Below, one piece after another: positions 59,354 through 64,000 of a DNA stretch of 64,000 nucleotides. Source of the stretch: Cepaea nemoralis (Eukaryota > Mollusca > Gastropoda > Stylommatophora > Helicidae); NCBI GenBank assembly GCA_014155875.1, contig JACEFZ010016112.1, forward strand, positions 660,340 through 724,339, given 5' to 3'. The notes beneath the pieces are model-generated. The model was not told the DNA's origin. It saw only the letters and a list, made by a program, of their open reading frames with translations, and did no database searches. Each line of letters starts with the position of its first letter. Within the stretch, counting starts at the first letter, position 1. The position numbers were made by a program, and so were the translations under genes.

Positions 59354-59355
59354 AA
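59169..59355. repeat. G run then interrupted (GA)n
   Basis: Poly-G followed by GAGA with ATA and TTT interruptions. Confidence 0.95.
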
Positions 59356-59755
59356 TCGCATTTGCAAGAACTACGAGTCAATAAAACCACTAGCACTTAC
59401 CTGTATTGACACAGCAGTACAGGACGCTTATTTCTGTCCAGACTGCTCATTATACCTTGTACATCTCTTCTGATTACGTTTTTCTGCCTATCAATTAATA
59501 CTGTTTGATGTATTATTCCTATCTCATCTGGTGCATCAAAAGAAGTTTGTTGTTGCTGGCATTGTGTAGCCTTTGAATTTCATTGCATATTATTGTGTGT
59601 CGTCTATTATTTTGGCGTTGCCGGGATTGAGGGGAATTCTAGAAGCAAGCGACTTCTATGATCATGGCAAAATAAGGATAAAAAAGCGCTTGCTCCCAGG
59701 CGAGGTTTAACCCTATCTAATACATTTTTAATAGAGCAAAACACTGACGTGAACA
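59356..59755. other. Unassigned sequence
   Basis: Nothing recognised. Confidence 0.45.
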
Positions 59756-59890
59756 TTGACACTTTATATTGGATTTGTGCCTATGAAAAGGCCGTTGCCA
59801 GCATTGATATGGAATCCTTTAGGAAACTGATGAGAAACTATGGGATTCCACAGGATAAACAAAAATATATATCCCGAGAGCAGAAACCTG
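59756..59890 (+). pseudogene. LINE reverse transcriptase fragment
   Basis: Reads AYEKAVASIDMESFRKLMRN then YGIPQD, matching the DFxKAFDSxxRxxLWxxLxxYGIP block with the catalytic-site Asp changed. Confidence 0.7.
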
Positions 59891-59929
59891 CTGTGGGTAG
59901 ATGAAACGTTAGGAACATCAGTTTTGTAA

Positions 59930-60050
59930 TCCTGAAATCACGGATGAATAGGTGGCAAGTGTTTCCATCCTACAGCGCCCGACCGCGCTCATATAATTGC
60001 CAACGCAACATCCTAACCGTTACATCAACGTGCCCGCTATCCCACATATA
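59930..60050 (-). mobile_element. SINE-like tRNA-headed piece
   Basis: ggtggcaagtgtttccatcc, cgcccgaccgcgctc and gttacatcaacgtgccc look like the inverse of a decayed tRNA head. Confidence 0.35.
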
Positions 60051-60179
60051 AGCAGTAACTTAAGCGCATCTTATTCTTCTGCTGACACACACAAAACCAC
60101 ACCAACACAAACTGGAGCAAAGCCCTCCCCACCAAACTAGCAAAAGCAAAAATTGCCGATCTGTTGCTATCTGCTACAG

Positions 60180-61065
60180 TTCCTTGCATGTCCTCTCCAT
60201 ATTATTCAATATACCTCACATTGGAGCACAGCCCCTCAACCAACTCACACCAAGCCGTCCTATTGTGTTGCTATCTGCTGCAGATCCTTTCATGTCCTTC
60301 ATATATCATCCATCTCTATCTGAAATCCTCTTTCCCGTGTGTTCTTTTAGGATCTCCCACTATTTAGTTTTCCCTGTCGGTTCCAGAGAAAGCACTTTCT
60401 GGTTATACTATAATCTGTGTTTCTCAATGTATATCCTACTATCCAGGTCCAGCGCCTTTTCTGCAGTGCTGAATTCGATGAAATCTGTCTAGTTCTTGCC
60501 ATAAGCCCCGCACTAGTAAACATATCAAACCGTGTTAGTCCTATTCTGCGCAGCGACCAGTTAATGAATGTTTGTCGTTTACTAACAACTGTTGTAGTAG
60601 TTCTCTGGTGTCTCATCCACACAGTAAGACTGAGTTTATAATAAAGAGTTAACTATTTAAAGCTGGCGCTGGGTTAATTTCTTTTCGCCTTACAACAATG
60701 TCCTAGTGTTAATAAAAGCTCCTTTGTCTCAAGTATTCTTAAGTTAATATTTCTATATGTTCTCTCATCTTTGTCTACACTGCTGCAAAATTAGGTGTAT
60801 GATCCCAACTCTTGAAGCTAAGTTTTCACCAAGGGAGATCAGATTATCATCTGTTACATATGTTCACATTATCTTTGTACCCTTATGATTTGTAGACCTG
60901 ATTGTTGTTACTTCCCATCAAGTGTGTTTAGTTAATCTTGTATATTTTTTGTTGACACAGGGGAGCAATATCTTCATAGCCCAGTCTATAGTCAGCAATA
61001 ATGATAAAGGTAACAACAGGCATCCCTGTCAAACTCCTTCTTCAATTTCAGTTTAATAGAATTAA
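60180..61065 (-). pseudogene. LINE RT and 3' end (copy 3, longest)
   Basis: The high end on minus resembles the GVRQGC(L/V)LSP block. It continues through a thumb-like region to the same 3' end as 55440-56220. Many stops. Confidence 0.6.
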
Positions 61066-61844
61066 ATAATAATTGAAGAAACCTAATACTAAATAAGGAT
61101 TAACAGCCAGACACATAAAAGAGCACCAAGAATTACACAGCAGGGAAGTAATGAAGACAAGAGATAACACAGGGTATCTCCATGTATTTTCAATGTTTCT
61201 GTCAGATAACACTGCAACTGTTTCTGTAGTCTAAACAATTTGACAATTTAAACTAATAAAAACTCGACATTGATGCTATTTCATGAATGCCGCAGGAAAA
61301 GATATTTCACAATACAGCTGCAGACATTTATCAGCAAAAGTCTTATATGAAAAGAAGAGAAAAGCATCAATTAACACAAACTCCATGAAATGGTGTAAGC
61401 ATAACGCAAGAGAAAGACAAAATAGAGAACAAGAAGAAAATTGTCATGGGCACAGCTGGAAAATGAGTCGAATAGAAATCAGTGGAGAGCAACTGTTATG
61501 ACCTATGATCCATGAGATATGTGAAGGTTGGAATGTTGCAGCGTTTGCATGCCCACGCGAATACCCTCACCAAAATGCTAGCTGAAATAATCAACTAAAT
61601 CAAACTCCTATATCTTTTGGCAAAGCTGAGATAATTACATTCCTGTGAAGCATATCAAGGCAATTAGAAGTAACATGAATAAAACAGTCTTTGCTCATCT
61701 AAATACTAGCACATTTTACCAATATATCCAACTAACTGCAACTAGAGGATTGTTTCTGCAACTATATTATACGTAACTCTCCAAAACAAGGGGACAATAA
61801 AACCATAGTTGTCTTGTTCACAAACATTTGCACTGGGCTTGGGG
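61066..61844. other. Unassigned sequence
   Basis: An open plus frame at 61283-61501 is unrecognised. Nothing else. Confidence 0.4.
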
Positions 61845-62095
61845 TTGGAGTCTGTTGACAATGAAATACCTAAACCATTCCAGCCTAGGCCTCATGCCAG
61901 GGCACCTGTATGTGCTGTGCTGAATCATGACCTGGTTATAGTCTAATATGCTTTTCTTCAGATGGAAGGTTCCAGTATCAGTCTTGTACATCCCAGCTGG
62001 TTCTGAGCTGGGAGAGTGAAAGGGGGTGGGGGGGGGGGGGGGGGGGTCTGCAACACAATCCCATGGAGATCGTATTCTGGTACCCGGTGAGAAAT
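61845..62095 (+). repeat. Dispersed repeat F, copy 2
   Basis: Aligns with 10318-10565. It contains a poly-G expansion at 62024-62047 absent from the other copy. Confidence 0.75.
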
Positions 62096-62459
62096 AAAAG
62101 TCTCTACACCAATGCCACTGTTATATATGCAAATTTTTTTCACAGCTCAGAAGACTGAGCGACTAATGCACCCGGACTTTTTAAGAAGTTCAAAACTCAG
62201 TCTTCCAGAGGATTCACAAACTAACCCACCAAACGTACAACATATTTAATACAAACAATCTGAGGTAATATCTGTATAGTGATTTTATTCAGGTTGTGTG
62301 CAATCTGAGAATGAAACTGACAGTACTCAGGATTGAAAATGATTGATGCTAAACTGGGGAATGTGGCTTGGAGAAAATAATAAAGACCTGAATAAGATAT
62401 ATGACACCATACAGATGCCCTCAAACATCTTTGGATAATTTTTCATCATAATATCTAAG

Positions 62460-63595
62460 AAACCAGGAACATTGGAATGCAAATCACAAAAAGCAATCAG
62501 CTTAATATTAAAGAGTCATGTTACCAATTTACACATTATGATTCATAGAATAAGAAATAAAATACAGCCAGAAATTTAGGAAACTTAAGTTTGGGTTTGC
62601 TGCACATAAAGTAACAAGGAATGTAGTGTTTACTGATGCTCATGAAACAATGTATCACATTAAAAAGGACCTTGTTTATGTTTTATAGACTATTCACAAG
62701 CTTTGGACAGTGAAACATTAAGATAATTTCTTCGGACATTTTGCATGAAGTCAATCAAGATGGGAAACATCCAAGATAATAAGGAATTTATAACAGGAGC
62801 AAGAATCAGCCATCAGATGTTAAGGAGAACTTGGCAAATTCAGAGCATCCATTATGGCCACTTCCAAGGCCCTGAGAGCATCCATTATGGCTACATCAAG
62901 CAGGTTAGTGCTACAGGAATACACTGTGTTGTGAGGAATGTCAATGTCAGTAGACCAACTTCCAAGGTATCAGAGGACTGGTTACACAAATATCTGACCC
63001 ACTGCTAAAACCTGCAAGATTCTTCACACTCAGCAGTTACAGAAGCATCACCTGCAGGATGCACATGACAAACTGCTGGGAACAATACTGGCTAACAAAG
63101 TGATGTCATATCTGGAGAGTACACACATGCTCATAGACAACATGGGATAATGCTGAACCATTTGCATATGAAGTATATGAGGGATTTGAAAGCAAGAAGA
63201 AAACAGTCACTGTGGCAATAGATCTAGAAGATGCCTATAAATGTATAAACTTTGCACATCTTATGCAATGCTTGATGGACCCTTTGCTGGTAAAAGTGAA
63301 TTGCAGCTCAACTGATGGAGAGAACAGTGGCATTCCATTTGGAAACGGACATCAGAACCACTTATATATGTCCTGATCTGCCTCAAGGTTCCTCATTATT
63401 GCTGGATGTTCTTCATTATCTATACAGCAATCCTGGCCAAAATACATACTGCTGGGCCAAGACGAACTTTGACATTCCGCAGAAGCATGTCGATACTGTA
63501 TCAAGATGGAATTACAGGCATGACATGAACAGAGGTATTTTGCAGAAGATGGAGGAGTGGTGTGAACAGACAAATTCAGTGATGAATTCTGAGAA
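62460..63595 (+). pseudogene. LINE reverse transcriptase fragments
   Basis: 62540-62720 reads FGFAAHKVTRNVVFTDAHET and KKDLVYV, matching the KGTRNAIF...CFIDYxKAFD block. 63180-63410 reads KTVTVAIDLEDAYKCINFAH, with DLPQGS at about 63370-63390. Two different non-LTR pieces may be joined here near 62990. All are broken. Confidence 0.65.
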
Positions 63596-64000
63596 GGCCA
63601 GTGTATTGTAGAAAGCCAGTGTATTGTAGAAGACCAGTGTACTGTAGAAGGCCAGTGTATTGTAGAAGACCAGTGTACTGTAGAAGGCCAGTGTATTGTA
63701 GAAGGTCAGTGTATTGTAGAAGGTCAGTGTATTGTAGAAGGTCAATATACTGTAAAAGGTCAATGTATTGCAGAAGGTCATGTACTGTAGAAGGTCAGTG
63801 TACTGTAGAAGGTCAATGTATGTAGAAGTCAATGTATGTAGAAGGTCAACGTAATGTAGAAGGTCAATGCATTGTAGAAGGTCAGTCTATTGTAGAAGAC
63901 CAGTTTATTGTAGAAGGTCAATGTACTGTAGAAGGTCAATGTATAGTAAAGGTTCAGTGTATTGTAGAAGGTCAATGTATGTAGAAGGTCAATGTATTGT
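63596..64000 (+). repeat. 18-bp tandem repeat running off the window
   Basis: The unit is gtgtattgtagaaggcca with gtca variants, about 22 copies. A few are 17 bp or shorter toward the end. The Tyr/Cys/Arg-rich ORF is an artefact. Confidence 0.95.

Noticed and set aside
59390..59420. Possible KIF21 first exon ending at the gtaagt-like donor (minus)
   Set aside because: The upstream codons do not read as the expected V-R-V-A-V-R lead-in to IRPQ, and the phase does not fit exon A convincingly.
63601..63825. Tyr-Cys-Arg repeat protein
   Set aside because: Translation of an 18-bp tandem repeat; units of other length break the frame.

Overview
This is a eukaryotic window with very long introns, almost no protein-coding sequence and a dense load of nested transposons, tRNA-headed SINEs and long microsatellites. 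The repeat style (GA/CT tracts, several SINE families, RNase H-bearing non-LTR elements, Helitron-like ends) and the kinesin sequence suggest a mollusc, most likely a cephalopod such as an octopus. That assignment is inference. There is no bacterial gene structure, operon or CRISPR.

The one cellular gene I can support is a kinesin-4 family motor of the KIF21A/KIF21B type on the minus strand. I found eight small exons (43 to 189 nt) from 54452 down to 1534. They join in frame into about 322 residues covering most of the motor domain, including the P-loop, switch I (SSRSH), switch II (DLAGSE) and the [11 protein letters not shown] helix. The first exon, the last part of the motor, the stalk and the WD40 tail lie outside the window. 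Introns run from 0.6 to 27.7 kb. All splice sites are GT-AG except one GC donor after the third exon.

Everything else is intronic or upstream repeat. 1-742 is the 3' part of a Helitron-like element; 50767-54172 is a second, apparently complete copy. 1.7-5.9 kb holds nested SINEs and an unusual palindromic element made of two LTRs facing each other around one primer-binding site. 6-8.7 kb, 11-14.2 kb and 20.8-21.3 kb hold decayed LINE pieces. 24.7-26.3 kb is simple sequence (an A/C-only satellite, then CT, AGA and CAA tracts). 26.9-30.5 kb is the best-preserved LINE, with endonuclease, reverse transcriptase and RNase H but several stops. 30.5-34.3 kb holds two inverted copies of a roughly 450-bp repeat and a non-autonomous hAT element. 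38.5-41.7 kb has two minisatellites. 44.4-47.1 kb is a LINE interrupted by a MITE and a second LINE. 49.9-50.5 kb is a hAT element carrying a SINE. 54.8-61 kb has repeated copies of one minus-strand LINE 3' end. 62.4-64 kb is another LINE fragment ending in an 18-bp tandem repeat that runs off the window.

No other cellular gene, structural RNA gene or promoter could be supported. Coordinates of degenerate repeats are approximate; exon, target-site-duplication (TSD) and LTR coordinates were read base by base.
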